A DNA stretch of 64,000 nucleotides from Propioniciclava sinopodophylli (GCF_004324755.1 NZ_SDMQ01000006.1:115526-179525); one strand, 5' to 3'; counted from the stretch's first letter, positions 40,948 to 48,782 are shown. Translations and numbers: made by a program. The notes: a model not told the origin generated them from the sequence alone.

Positions 40948-41265
40948 GTGCGCGAGATCTGCCTGGCCCAACTCGACAAGACCCGGCCAGTCGTCGTCCT
41001 GACCCGCGAGGCCGCACGAGCCGCGATGACCAAGGTCACAGTCGCCCCCATCACCACCACTGTCAAAGGACTGAGCAGTGAAGTGCCGGTCGGGGCTCAT
41101 AACGGCCTCGATCAGGACAGCGTGGTCTCCGTGGACAACGTCGTCACCATCCCGGCGCAGCTCCTCGGTCGAACGGTCGGCTTCCTCACGACCGATCAGG
41201 AGAGCCTCCTGGCCAGGGCCATCGTGCTGGCTTACGACCTTGACCTCCCCCTGCACAGCGGGTGA
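40948..41265 (+). CDS. MazF/PemK-type toxin (endoribonuclease)
   Basis: A 105-residue protein with the PemK fold: VREICLAQLDKTRPVVVLTREAAR at the start, VTVAPITTTVKGLSSEVPVG in the middle (the T-x-x-x-G-L-x-x-E-V segment of the active site) and SVVSVDNVVTIPAQLLGRTVGFLT near the end. Family members cut mRNA at short sequence motifs and stop growth; the specificity here is unknown. The GTG start is one base after the antitoxin stop. The gene appears complete. Confidence 0.88.
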   Translation: MREICLAQLDKTRPVVVLTREAARAAMTKVTVAPITTTVKGLSSEVPVGAHNGLDQDSVVSVDNVVTIPAQLLGRTVGFLTTDQESLLARAIVLAYDLDLPLHSG

Positions 41266-41295
41266 ATCGCGACTCGTCCCTCCGGGAGGGCAGCC

Positions 41296-41565
41296 TCACG
41301 GCACCACGCGTAGGGCGGCCCGCGTGGGCTCATCCAGGACTGGCGTCAGGCCAGCCCTGTGGCGGTCCGAGATCCAACCGTGAGCAGTCATGGCGAACAC
41401 GCTGCCCTGGTGCGCGTCAGTGACGTGGTTTGAGAACCGCCAGGCGCTCGCCCACTGCAGTTCGTTGGCTGTGATGACGGCGCGTCCGGTCCGGCACACG
41501 ACCGTGATCAGGATGCCGGTAGGAGCGCCGGGCCGGAGGAACGAGTTCGGTGGGGCGAGTTCCAT
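41296..41565 (-). CDS. Hypothetical small protein, doubtful
   Basis: An 89-residue frame (MELAPPNSFLRPGAPTGILITVVCRTGRAVITANELQWASAWRFSNHVTDAHQG) with a plausible alternation of hydrophobic and polar residues but no family I recognise and no clear ribosome-binding site. It converges with mazF. It may be real or chance; the region shows no better frame. Confidence 0.25.
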   Translation of the reverse strand: MELAPPNSFLRPGAPTGILITVVCRTGRAVITANELQWASAWRFSNHVTDAHQGSVFAMTAHGWISDRHRAGLTPVLDEPTRAALRVVP

Positions 41566-41739
41566 GCGGTGTCCCCACCCTTTGCGTCGCGTGGTCTTGC
41601 CCGCCACCCTCCCTCACCCCGACACGCCGCAATGGGCCATGCCTACGACGACGATGTCCCGAGGCCAGCGCTCGCGTCGGGTGCCGGTGCGCACGATCTC
41701 GCTGGGGAGGCTCGCCGACCGCACAACGACGCCGAGACG

Positions 41740-42170
41740 ATGATCCACTCCTACCTGCGTCACGGCCTCGCGCCCGGGGACCACCGCGACCACCGGCTCG
41801 ACCAGACCGACGGCAGCGGCTGCGGGGCCATCGACGGGCTCGACACGGTGGTCACCGTCATGACCGACCCTGACCTGGTCGACGACCACAAGCGCCTCGT
41901 CCGCAGGCTCATGGGCGCGAGCTTCGACCGCGCCAACTACCTCCGTGTGCTCGGCGCGGCCCTCATGCTGCGCGCCCGCGAGGACACCTACTTCGCCGAC
42001 GAACACGGTGGGCTGCAGGCCTTCGGCTACGACATCTGGCGCTCCCGCCAGCTCGCCGAGACGCGGCTGCCCCTGCCGTCCCAGGAGGTCGACCGCCACC
42101 GCTTCGTCATGGCGCGGGTGATGATCGCCATCGCGACCCTGATGATTGCTCACCGGCGGCACGCTGCCGC
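41740..42170 (+). pseudogene. Unidentified gene fragment with coding-like composition
   Basis: The frame shows strong third-position GC and a protein-like pattern: TVVTVMTDPDLVDDHKRLVRRLMGASFDRANYLRVLGAALMLRAREDTYFADEHGGLQAFGYDIWRSRQLAETRLPLPSQEVDRHRFVMARVMIAIATLMIAHRRH. It has no stop of its own and runs into the next gene in the wrong frame, so it is probably the surviving part of a truncated gene. I do not recognise the family. The sequence from 42171 to 42274 holds an AT-richer promoter-like stretch (TTGTATAAAT). Confidence 0.4.
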
Positions 42171-42274
42171 TGGTGGCGCGCGTCCCGGGCTGACGGCCCG
42201 TGGCGAACCCTGTGATCCGCCCCGGATATTAGTTACACGTTCGTTGTATAAATGGCCGGACCGGAGGACTCACC

Positions 42275-43249
42275 ATGAACGACCAGCTGAACCTACGAGA
42301 CCTGCGACGGGTCGACACCCTGCAGATCGTGGTCAAGCAGGAGGCCCCGTTCCTGCCCAAGGTGGCGTTCGTGTTGATCACGCTCGCCTCGATGGGCGGG
42401 GCGTTCTTCACCGGCACCGGCATGGGCCTGGGTCCGGGGGCGCTCGTGCTGCGCTGGCTCACCCTGTGGTCGCTCGCGCTGGCCGGTGGCTTCCTCGTCT
42501 GGCGGCTGGCCTACCTGCGCGCCAGCGAACCCGAGGCCGCCCAGCACGAGACCGACGCCCTCAACACGACGGCGCTCACCCACGCCGACAAGGTCGCGCG
42601 CTGGGTCGCACCGCTGGTGCTCATCGGTGCGCCCGGCGCGCTCGTCGTCCCGGTCGTGGGTGGCTGGCAGTGGCTCAGCTACGGCCTGGTCGCCGCGTCC
42701 GTCACTGTCGCGGCCCTCCTGCTCGGCGGCGTCTCCCGCCGCGGCTTCGCCTTCCCCGCAGCCCTCATCCTCGGCCTCGCGCTCCTCGGCTGGGCGGTTC
42801 TGGACGCCGGGGCGGGCTGGCAGGGCGGCGTCCGGTTGCTGCACCTGGCGGCCTTCACGCTCTGGCTCGGCGGCGCCCTGTGGAACATCCTCGTCGCCAT
42901 GCCGGCCGGCCGCGCCCACCCGACCGTCGACGCCGTGCTCGCCGGCGCCCGCCAGCTCGACCGGTTCCGCTGGGTGGTGCGGTTCGCGCTGCCGACGATC
43001 ATCGTCACGGGGCTGGTCATGGCCTGGGGCTACTCGATGATGCCGCTGGTGTTCTGGGTGTCGTTCCCGGGCGTGCTCATCCCGATCAAGGTGCTGGCGA
43101 TCATCGCGCTGGTCGTGGTGTTCATCACCTGCCCGCTGTTCCGGCGCTGCTCGCCGGTCCCGGGCGTGTGCAACATCGACGACCTCGCCGACGCCGACGC
43201 CGACACCACCCACGCCCACGCCCGCGACCTCGCCGACGCGGGGGCGTGA
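42275..43249 (+). CDS. Integral membrane protein (CopD-like), coupled to a TusA-like gene
   Basis: A 324-residue protein with about eight transmembrane segments. RLLHLAAFTLWLGGALWNILVAMPAG has the His-x-x-x-(6)-W-x-GG-x-W pattern seen in CopD-like membrane proteins, where His residues can bind heme or copper. The last loop has Cys residues in FITCPLFRRCSPVPGVCN, possibly a metal or thiol site. The stop overlaps the start of the TusA-like gene (TGATG), so the two products probably work together, perhaps moving or handling sulfur or metal. The promoter candidate is TATAAA near 42246. Confidence 0.65.
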   Translation: MNDQLNLRDLRRVDTLQIVVKQEAPFLPKVAFVLITLASMGGAFFTGTGMGLGPGALVLRWLTLWSLALAGGFLVWRLAYLRASEPEAAQHETDALNTTALTHADKVARWVAPLVLIGAPGALVVPVVGGWQWLSYGLVAASVTVAALLLGGVSRRGFAFPAALILGLALLGWAVLDAGAGWQGGVRLLHLAAFTLWLGGALWNILVAMPAGRAHPTVDAVLAGARQLDRFRWVVRFALPTIIVTGLVMAWGYSMMPLVFWVSFPGVLIPIKVLAIIALVVVFITCPLFRRCSPVPGVCNIDDLADADADTTHAHARDLADAGA

Positions 43250-43497
43250 TGGCAGACCGCGTCCTGCTCGACAACCGGAAGACGCCGTGCGCCGTCGGCC
43301 TCATCAAGGCCGCGCGGCTGATGGCCGAGCTCGACCCGGGCACCATCCTCGAGATCTGGCGCCGTGACCGCTTCGCCCCGTGGGAGATCCCGATCTGGGC
43401 CGAAGCAGACGGCCACGCGGTCGAGGCCCTCGGCTGGGACGGGCGCTGGCCCGCTAGGCACATGGTCTTCGAGGTGACCAAGGGGAGCGGACCCTAG
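43249..43497 (+). CDS. TusA/SirA-like sulfur-carrier protein
   Basis: An 82-residue protein: VLLDNRKTPCAVGLIKAARLMAELDPGTILEIWRRDRFAPWEIPIWAEADGHAVEALGWDG. The single conserved Cys in TPCAVGLIKAAR sits where TusA-type proteins carry persulfide (CPxP is here C-A-V-G). It follows the membrane gene with an overlapping TGATG. Such pairs can deliver sulfur to or from a membrane partner; the direction and substrate are not known. Confidence 0.75.
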   Translation: MADRVLLDNRKTPCAVGLIKAARLMAELDPGTILEIWRRDRFAPWEIPIWAEADGHAVEALGWDGRWPARHMVFEVTKGSGP

Positions 43498-43529
43498 CCT
43501 CGAACTACGTCTCGTAGTAGAATGCCGAG

Positions 43530-43557
43530 ACCCGTAGGACAACGGGGTCCTGCGGGT
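43530..43557 (+). terminator. Strong hairpin between the tusA-like gene and pcp
   Basis: ACCCGTAGGAC (43530-43540) pairs with GTCCTGCGGGT (43547-43557), 11 pairs including one G-U, around a six-base loop. No T-run follows. It may end the upstream operon or sit in the pcp leader. Confidence 0.45.
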
Positions 43558-43577
43558 GCAACCCTGCCCGCCCTGCG

Positions 43578-44204
43578 ATGGGCACCATGCGCGTGCTGGT
43601 GACTGGTTTCGGTCCGTTCCCCGGGGTGTCCAACAATCCCTCCGCCCTGGCCGTCAACGAGCTGCAGCGACGCGCCGACACTGGGCGCTTCCCCGGCGTC
43701 CAGGTGGCGACGGCGATCATCCCGGTCGACTTCAAGGTCATCCCCGGGCAGATCGCCGAGATGATGCGCCTGGTCCGCCCCGACGTCGTGCTCTGCACCG
43801 GGGTCGACATGGACGCCGAGGCCATCACCGTCGAGCGCGTCGCCATCAACCTGGTCGACGCCGCCATGCCCGACACGTCCGGGGCGCAACCGGTCGACCG
43901 TCCGGTCATCCCCGGTGCGCCCGACGGGTTGTTCGCGACCATCCCGGTCAAGGCGGTGCGGGCGGCGATCGAGGGCATCGGGGTCCCGGCCGAGCTGTCG
44001 CTGTCGGCCGGCAGCTACGGCTGCAACGCCGCCATGTTCGCCGCCCTGCAGAACGCGCGGCCGGGCACGCGGGTGGGGTTCCTGCACATTCCTTCGTTGA
44101 AGGTGCTCGGCACGGCCTCGGCCACGAAGGCGCTGGTCGCGGCGCTCCGGGCGTGCGCCGAGCACGAGACCGACCTCGACGAACCGGGCGGCACCCTCGC
44201 CTGA
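43578..44204 (+). CDS. pcp: Pyroglutamyl-peptidase I
   Basis: A 208-residue cytoplasmic cysteine peptidase (C15). The N-terminus VLVTGFGPFPGVSNNPSA is diagnostic. The catalytic Glu is in ITVERVAIN, the Cys in LSAGSYGCNAAMF and the His in VGFLHIPS, so the triad is complete. It removes N-terminal pyroglutamate from peptides. Either ATG, 43578 or 43587, could be the start; neither has a clear ribosome-binding site, and a leader hairpin lies 20 bases upstream. Confidence 0.92.
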   Translation: MGTMRVLVTGFGPFPGVSNNPSALAVNELQRRADTGRFPGVQVATAIIPVDFKVIPGQIAEMMRLVRPDVVLCTGVDMDAEAITVERVAINLVDAAMPDTSGAQPVDRPVIPGAPDGLFATIPVKAVRAAIEGIGVPAELSLSAGSYGCNAAMFAALQNARPGTRVGFLHIPSLKVLGTASATKALVAALRACAEHETDLDEPGGTLA

Positions 44205-44263
44205 CCAGCGTCGATGGAGCGGGGGCGCAACCCGGCCGTCCATCGGCTAGGGTGGCCCCAGCA

Positions 44264-44354
44264 ATGCCCCCGGGGAGCGCGCCAGCGCTGAGAGTGCCAT
44301 CCGGCAGACCCGTGGAACCTGAACTGGGTAACACCAGCGGAGGAAGTTGGGCAG
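44264..44354 (+). promoter_or_regulatory. TPP riboswitch (THI element)
   Basis: The conserved THI elements are present in order: GGGGAGC, GCTGAGAG (44286-44293), GACCCGTGGAACCTGA (44307-44322), then ACTGGGTAACACCAGCGGAGGAAGT. TGCCC at about 44265 and GGGCA at about 44349 can close helix P1. It binds thiamine pyrophosphate and lies about 100 bases upstream of ykoF, so it should lower expression of the transporter when thiamine is plentiful. Confidence 0.95.
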
Positions 44355-44450
44355 GAGGCCGCGCCCGCGGCATCCATCACCCGACGTGTGCGGCCCGGCC
44401 GCGCGCGTCCGGGCCGAGTCCAACCCACCCCCAGGGGCGGGAAGGACGAG

Positions 44451-45110
44451 ATGGAACCCGCCACGGGGGAGCCCACCCCCACCACCTACGGCATCGGGGC
44501 GCGCGTGTCCCTGCACCCCATGTCAGCCCGCTTCGAGGACATCATCCTCGGTGCCCTGGCCGACGCCGACGCCGCCCGCGGTGACCTGACGACCCGTACC
44601 GGCGTCGTCAGCACCTTCGTCGGCGGCGACGAGGCCGACCTGCTGGCCTACCTCACCGCCCTCATCGGCGCCGCCGCCCGCCGCGCGGACGGCGACCACC
44701 TCGCTGCATCGGTGCTGCTGTCCCGCGGCTGCCCCGGTGAGGTCACCTGCGACCTGCGCAGCGGGCCGTGGGCCAGCGACGGCACCCTCGCCGCGGAGCC
44801 GACCGGCACCACCGCGGTCGCCGAGTGGTCGCTCTACCCGCTGCTGGACGCCGACCCGGCCGCCAGCGCGGGTGCGGCCCTCGACCACATGGAGCCGATC
44901 ATGGCCGCCATCGAGCAGGCCAAGCAGGTCGGCCTGTACGACGGATCCGACCACTACGTGACCCGGCTGCGCGGCGACATCGCCGACATCCTCACCCTCG
45001 TGACCACGGCGTGGCGCGGCGTGGGTGGGGGCGTCCAGCACGTCACGAGCCACCTGTCGTTCTCGATCAACTCACCCACCGAAACCCGCACACCCCAGGA
45101 GCAGTCATGA
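44451..45110 (+). CDS. ykoF: YkoF-family thiamine/HMP-binding protein
   Basis: A 219-residue protein with two repeated YkoF/MTH1187-type domains: GARVSLHPMSARFEDIILGALADADA and VLLSRGCPGEVTCDL form one boundary, TTAVAEWSLYPLLDADPAASAGAALDHMEPIMAAIEQAKQVGLY the second domain, which has the S-L-Y-P-L hallmark. It binds thiamine or its hydroxymethylpyrimidine moiety in the cytoplasm. The ATG at 44451 follows GGGAAGGAC. It is the first gene behind the TPP riboswitch and overlaps ykoE. Confidence 0.9.
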   Translation: MEPATGEPTPTTYGIGARVSLHPMSARFEDIILGALADADAARGDLTTRTGVVSTFVGGDEADLLAYLTALIGAAARRADGDHLAASVLLSRGCPGEVTCDLRSGPWASDGTLAAEPTGTTAVAEWSLYPLLDADPAASAGAALDHMEPIMAAIEQAKQVGLYDGSDHYVTRLRGDIADILTLVTTAWRGVGGGVQHVTSHLSFSINSPTETRTPQEQS

Positions 45111-45733
45111 CCCAGACCAACCGCACCGACCAGCCCGTCCGCGCGCCGCAGGGGAGGGGATTCGGGTTGAAGGAGATCCTCGCCGTGGTGACCCTCGGCG
45201 TGGTGTTCGGCTTCCTGTACTACCTGCTCGTCCAGGGCTGGAACGCCCTCGCCGTCGCCATGGGACCCTTCGGCGACCTCGCCCAGAACGTCCTCATCGG
45301 CGGCTGGTTCGTGGTCGCCCCGCTGGCCCTGTTCGTCGTGCGCCGCCCGGGTGCGGGGCTCGTCGCCGAGATCATGGCCTCGATCGTCGAGTTCGTGTTC
45401 CTGGGCAGCCCGGTCGGGCCGATCCTGCTGCTGTCGGCGACCGTCCAGGGCCTGGGGTCCGAGCTGGGCTTCGCCCTGTTCCGCTACCGCCGCTACGACT
45501 TGGTCGCGTTTCTGGTCTCGGGGCTGACCACCGCGGTGTTCAGCTTCATCTACTCGACCATCCGGTTCGGGTGGCTGGGCCAGACCCTGTTCGAGACCCG
45601 CCTGGCGCTGCACCTCACGTCCGGCCTCGTCCTGTGCGGCGTGCTGGGCTGGCTCATCGCCCGCGCCCTGCTGCGCACCGGCGTCCTGCGCGACCTGCCG
45701 GCCGGACGGGCGGCCGCCCTCGACCGTGCCTGA
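45107..45733 (+). CDS. ykoE: ECF transporter substrate-binding component
   Basis: A 208-residue membrane protein of the YkoE family with about five transmembrane segments: LKEILAVVTLGVVFGFLYYLLVQGWN at the start, MASIVEFVFLGSPVGPILLLSATVQGLGSELGFALFRYRRYD in the middle. This S component captures hydroxymethylpyrimidine or thiamine for the ECF module encoded next. Its ATG overlaps the ykoF stop, and its stop overlaps the next gene by 8 bases. Confidence 0.9.
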   Translation: MTQTNRTDQPVRAPQGRGFGLKEILAVVTLGVVFGFLYYLLVQGWNALAVAMGPFGDLAQNVLIGGWFVVAPLALFVVRRPGAGLVAEIMASIVEFVFLGSPVGPILLLSATVQGLGSELGFALFRYRRYDLVAFLVSGLTTAVFSFIYSTIRFGWLGQTLFETRLALHLTSGLVLCGVLGWLIARALLRTGVLRDLPAGRAAALDRA

Positions 45734-45788
45734 CCCGACGATGCCCGACCCGACGATGCCCGACCCGACTGTTCCCGACCCGACCGTG
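45726..45788 (+). repeat. 15-base tandem repeat at the start of the ykoDC gene
   Basis: Four copies of CCCGACCCGACGATG and close variants encode a PDPTM/PDPTV pentapeptide repeat. Each unit ends in ATG, GTT or GTG, so most copies carry a possible start codon in the same frame. Copy-number changes would keep the frame but alter the number of start sites. Confidence 0.8.
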
Positions 45789-47858
45789 CCCGGGACGACG
45801 ACGGCCGACCCGCTCGTGCTCGACGGCATCACGGTCGCGCACGACGCAGAGCCCGTGGTGGCCGACGTCAGCCTCGCCGTCCCGTCGGGCGGCCTCGTGG
45901 CGCTGACCGGGCCGTCGGGGTCGGGCAAGTCGACACTGCTCGCGGTGGCGGCCGGGCTCGTCCCGCACGCCCGCTCGGGCGACCTGTGGGGACGCATCAC
46001 CCACCGCGGCGCCGACGTCACCCTCGACCCGCCCTGGGAACGCGCGGCCTGGCTGGGCTTCCTCGCCCAGGACCCCGCCTCGTCGCTGTGCCTCACCCAC
46101 GTGCGCGACGAACTCGCCCTGCCCCTGGAGAACGCCGGCCTGCCCCGCGAGGCGATCGGCCCGCGCGTGCAGGAGGTCGCCGATCGGCTCGGCGTCGCCC
46201 ACCTACTCGACCGCCGCACCAACCAGCTCTCCGGCGGCGAGCAGCAACGCGTCGCCCTGGCCGCGACCCTCATCGGCGACCCCGAGGTCGTGCTGCTCGA
46301 CGAACCGTTGAGCATGCTCGACCCGGACGCCGCAGCCTCCGTCGCCGGCCTGCTCCGCCGCGAACTCGGCGGGGACGGCCCCGCCGCCGTCATCGTCGAG
46401 CACCGCGCCCGCGAGCTCGAGCGCGCCGGGCTCGTCCCGGACGCCGTGGTGCGGCTCGGCACGCCGGCCGTGGGGGAGACCGACCGCAGCCCGGGGCGTC
46501 CGGGGGAGGTGGTGCTGGACCGCGAGCTGACCGGGGTGCGCCGCGACGCCGAGGGCCCGGTGGTGGTCGACGGCGTGCGCGTGGCGTTGCGCGCGGGGAC
46601 GGTGACCGCGCTGCTGGGCCCGAACGGGTCGGGCAAGACGACGCTGCTGATGGCCCTGGCCGGAGTGCTGCCGGGGGGCGAGGCGGCGGGGGAGGGCGTG
46701 GGTATGGTGTTCCAGCGCCCCGAGAACCAGTTCGTCGCGACCACCGTGCTGGGGGAGGCCTCGTACGGGGCGTCGGTCGAACTCGCGCGCGAGCTGCTGG
46801 CCCGCGTGGGCTTGGCCGGGCTGGAGGACCGCAACCCGCACACCCTGTCGCTGGGCCAGCAGCGCCGCCTGTCGGTGGTCGCGATGGCCGCGCAGGACCA
46901 CCCGGTGCTGCTGCTCGACGAGCCGACCTTCGGCCTCGACGACGCGGGCGTGGCGGCGGTGGAGTCGCTCATCCGGTCGCTGCGCGACGAGGGTCGGGCG
47001 ATCCTGTTCGCCACGCACGACGTCGAGCTGGCCGACCGCCTGGCCGATAACCGGCTGGTGCTGCCCGCGCCGCCGCCCGGCGAGGTGCGCGCCCCGCGCG
47101 AGCGGGTGCCCGACTCGTTCCTGGCCCGCTGCTCGCCGGTGCTCAAGCTCGCCGTGGTGTTCCTCGCCTCGGTGGGGCTGCTGGCCACGACCGTGTTCTG
47201 GCCCGTGCTGGCGGTGTGGCTGCTGGCCACCGCGGCCGTGCCGGTGCTCGCCCGGGTGTCGCTGCGGCGCACGCTGCGGTTCCAGGTGCCGATCTTCTGG
47301 TTCGCGCTGTCGACGTTCCTGGTCAACCTGTTCAGCCGACCCGGGGAGGCCCTGGGTGGGTGGGGCATCTTCGTCGCCACCGAACCGGGGCTGGCGTTCG
47401 GCCTGGCACTGGCCGCCCGCACGCTCGCGATCGGCGGGCTGGCTTCGGTGTTCGTGCTCAGCACGGACGCGGTGTGGTTCGTGAACGCGGCCCACTCGCA
47501 GGCGCGCGTGCCGGTGCGGTACGCGTACGCGCTGTTGGCCGGCTATCGCCTGCTGGAGTTGCTGCCCGACGAGTGGCGCACGATCCGGGCTGCCCACGCG
47601 GTGCGCTCGCGCGGCCTGGGCGGCGGCCGGGTCGCCTGGGTGCGCGGCTTCGCCCGGTCGGCGTTCGGCCTGATGGTCGTCGCCCTGCGGCGCGGCCAGC
47701 AGTTGGCTGAGGCGCTCGAGGCCCGCGGCCTGGGCCGGACGCCCCGCACGATCTGGCGTCCGGTGCGGTGGGGCTGGCGCGACGTGGTGCTGGGTGTGGG
47801 TGCGGTGCTCCTGGCGGCCGGGGTGGTGCTGGGTGGGGTTCTGGGCTCGGTCAGCTGA
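45726..47858 (+). CDS. ECF transporter: double ATPase fused to the T component
   Basis: A 710-residue fusion. After the repeat-encoded N-terminus come ATPase domain 1 (Walker A GPSGSGKST, signature LSGGEQQRVALAATL, Walker B VVLLDEPLSML), ATPase domain 2 (Walker A GPNGSGKTTLL, signature LSLGQQRRLSVVAMA, Walker B VLLLDEPTFGLDD), and from about residue 470 a membrane T component (LKLAVVFLASVGLLATTVFWPVLAVWLL; coupling helix AHAVRSRGLGGG). YkoD and YkoC are separate proteins in B. subtilis; here they are one chain. It powers uptake of a thiamine precursor with YkoE and YkoF. In domain 2 the signature LSLGQ replaces LSGGQ. Confidence 0.9.
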   Translation: MPDPTMPDPTMPDPTVPDPTVPGTTTADPLVLDGITVAHDAEPVVADVSLAVPSGGLVALTGPSGSGKSTLLAVAAGLVPHARSGDLWGRITHRGADVTLDPPWERAAWLGFLAQDPASSLCLTHVRDELALPLENAGLPREAIGPRVQEVADRLGVAHLLDRRTNQLSGGEQQRVALAATLIGDPEVVLLDEPLSMLDPDAAASVAGLLRRELGGDGPAAVIVEHRARELERAGLVPDAVVRLGTPAVGETDRSPGRPGEVVLDRELTGVRRDAEGPVVVDGVRVALRAGTVTALLGPNGSGKTTLLMALAGVLPGGEAAGEGVGMVFQRPENQFVATTVLGEASYGASVELARELLARVGLAGLEDRNPHTLSLGQQRRLSVVAMAAQDHPVLLLDEPTFGLDDAGVAAVESLIRSLRDEGRAILFATHDVELADRLADNRLVLPAPPPGEVRAPRERVPDSFLARCSPVLKLAVVFLASVGLLATTVFWPVLAVWLLATAAVPVLARVSLRRTLRFQVPIFWFALSTFLVNLFSRPGEALGGWGIFVATEPGLAFGLALAARTLAIGGLASVFVLSTDAVWFVNAAHSQARVPVRYAYALLAGYRLLELLPDEWRTIRAAHAVRSRGLGGGRVAWVRGFARSAFGLMVVALRRGQQLAEALEARGLGRTPRTIWRPVRWGWRDVVLGVGAVLLAAGVVLGGVLGSVS

Positions 47859-47889
47859 GGTGCGCGTAGCATCCATCCTGGCTCGCCGC

Positions 47890-48042
47890 TCAGATGCCCA
47901 GGCGAACGATCTCCACCGCCAGATCGACCAAGGACCCAGCTCGCCGGGCCTCTGCTGCCAGGTTGGCCTCGGCCGACGCGAAGTACTCCTCAGCCTTGGT
48001 CAGGTACGCCCGGGCGTGATTGCGCTGCTCAAGGCTTGCCAT
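47890..48042 (-). CDS. Short HEPN-like partner of the nucleotidyltransferase
   Basis: A 50-residue frame, MASLEQRNHARAYLTKAEEYFASAEANLAAEARR, then AGSLVDLAVEIVRLGI. The first part resembles the opening helix of HEPN proteins (A-R-A-Y-L-x-K-A-E-E-F). Normal HEPN toxins are 110-140 residues and carry an R-x4-6-H RNase motif, which is absent here. The ATG overlaps the stop of the nucleotidyltransferase gene (TGATG), as in HEPN-MNT modules. It is either a truncated remnant or a minimal partner. Confidence 0.55.
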   Translation of the reverse strand: MASLEQRNHARAYLTKAEEYFASAEANLAAEARRAGSLVDLAVEIVRLGI

Positions 48043-48635
48043 CAAGCCACCTCGACGTCATGTTGCGGGAGTGCACCGGCCAGCACGATCCCGTCGGACA
48101 GGATGTCATTCACCACAGGTTCATCCTTGCTCCTCGCGTGGCCAAGGAACTCGGTCGGCGAGAAGACGAGCACGTCGCAGCGGTTGCCCATGCGGGTCTG
48201 CACAGCTTCCTGGACCTCGCCCCGTCGATCCCACTCCGCAGGGGCGATCACGGCCAAGTCGATGTCGCTGCCGGGGCTGGACTCACCGCGCGCGAGCGAC
48301 CCGAACAGCACGACGGCGTGCACGTCGGTCCCCACCGTTTCCCGAATCACGGTGCGAAACGCAGCCAGGGGGGAGAGCAACGCCTCCAAAGGCCTCGCGG
48401 CGTAGTGCTCGTGGTTGAACGTGTGCAGGGTGGCGCGACCGACCGTCTCCCCGTGGACCAATCCGAGGTCGATCAATGCCGTGAGCGCCTGCTGGATCGA
48501 CCACAAGCTGAAGTCGTTCTGGGCCATCCCATGAACCTGTCGCCCTGTGAGCGGTTGGCCTGTTCGCATCACAACGGCCAGTGCGGCACCACGCGCGCCG
48601 GGGATCAGGCCCCCAAACGCCTCATCAAATCGCAT
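48042..48635 (-). CDS. HTH-nucleotidyltransferase protein (MNT type)
   Basis: A 197-residue protein. The N-terminal half is a winged helix (ALAVVMRTGQPLTGRQVHGMAQNDFSLWSIQQALTALIDLGLVHGETVGRATLHTFN). The C-terminal half is a minimal nucleotidyltransferase with VVLFGSLARGESSPGSDIDLAVI, the G-S-x10-D-x-D motif with both catalytic Asp. In HEPN-MNT modules, such proteins act as antitoxins by nucleotidylating the HEPN toxin. Two palindromic sites directly upstream suggest autoregulation by the winged helix. There is no clear ribosome-binding site. Confidence 0.85.
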   Translation of the reverse strand: MRFDEAFGGLIPGARGAALAVVMRTGQPLTGRQVHGMAQNDFSLWSIQQALTALIDLGLVHGETVGRATLHTFNHEHYAARPLEALLSPLAAFRTVIRETVGTDVHAVVLFGSLARGESSPGSDIDLAVIAPAEWDRRGEVQEAVQTRMGNRCDVLVFSPTEFLGHARSKDEPVVNDILSDGIVLAGALPQHDVEVA

Positions 48636-48673
48636 ATGACCAGAATTCAGTCATGTGACTGGAATTCAAGTCA
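48636..48673. promoter_or_regulatory. Tandem operators upstream of the MNT gene
   Basis: ATGAC-CAGAATTCA-GTCAT (48636-48654) and TGACT-GGAATTCA-AGTCA (48656-48673) are two palindromes, each centred on a GAATTC or AGAATTCA core and 19 bases apart centre to centre, close to two helical turns. They abut the start codon of the nucleotidyltransferase gene. Confidence 0.7.
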
Positions 48674-48696
48674 TGGATCAGTCTGCGTCGAGGCAT

Positions 48697-48782
48697 GGAC
48701 CGAACTCATGCCTTGGCATGGGAGAGCAACCGAAATCCGGCCGATTCGGGGAAAAACTCATGCCGAGGGATGAGTTCGGTCC
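48697..48782. repeat. 86-base inverted-repeat element with nested palindromes
   Basis: Perfect 13-base arms, GGACCGAACTCAT (48697-48709) and ATGAGTTCGGTCC (48770-48782), enclose CATGCC-TT-GGCATG, a CCGAA...TTCGG hairpin, and a further AACTCATGCC copy at 48755 that can pair with the right arm instead. It lies between the PAS gene and the MNT gene. Both strands can form the same structure. It may be a terminator pair, a regulatory RNA or a small non-autonomous element. Confidence 0.6.

Noticed and set aside
44954..47464. 836-codon minus-strand frame opposite ykoDC
   Set aside because: Ser/Arg/Thr-rich antisense shadow of the ATPase domains.
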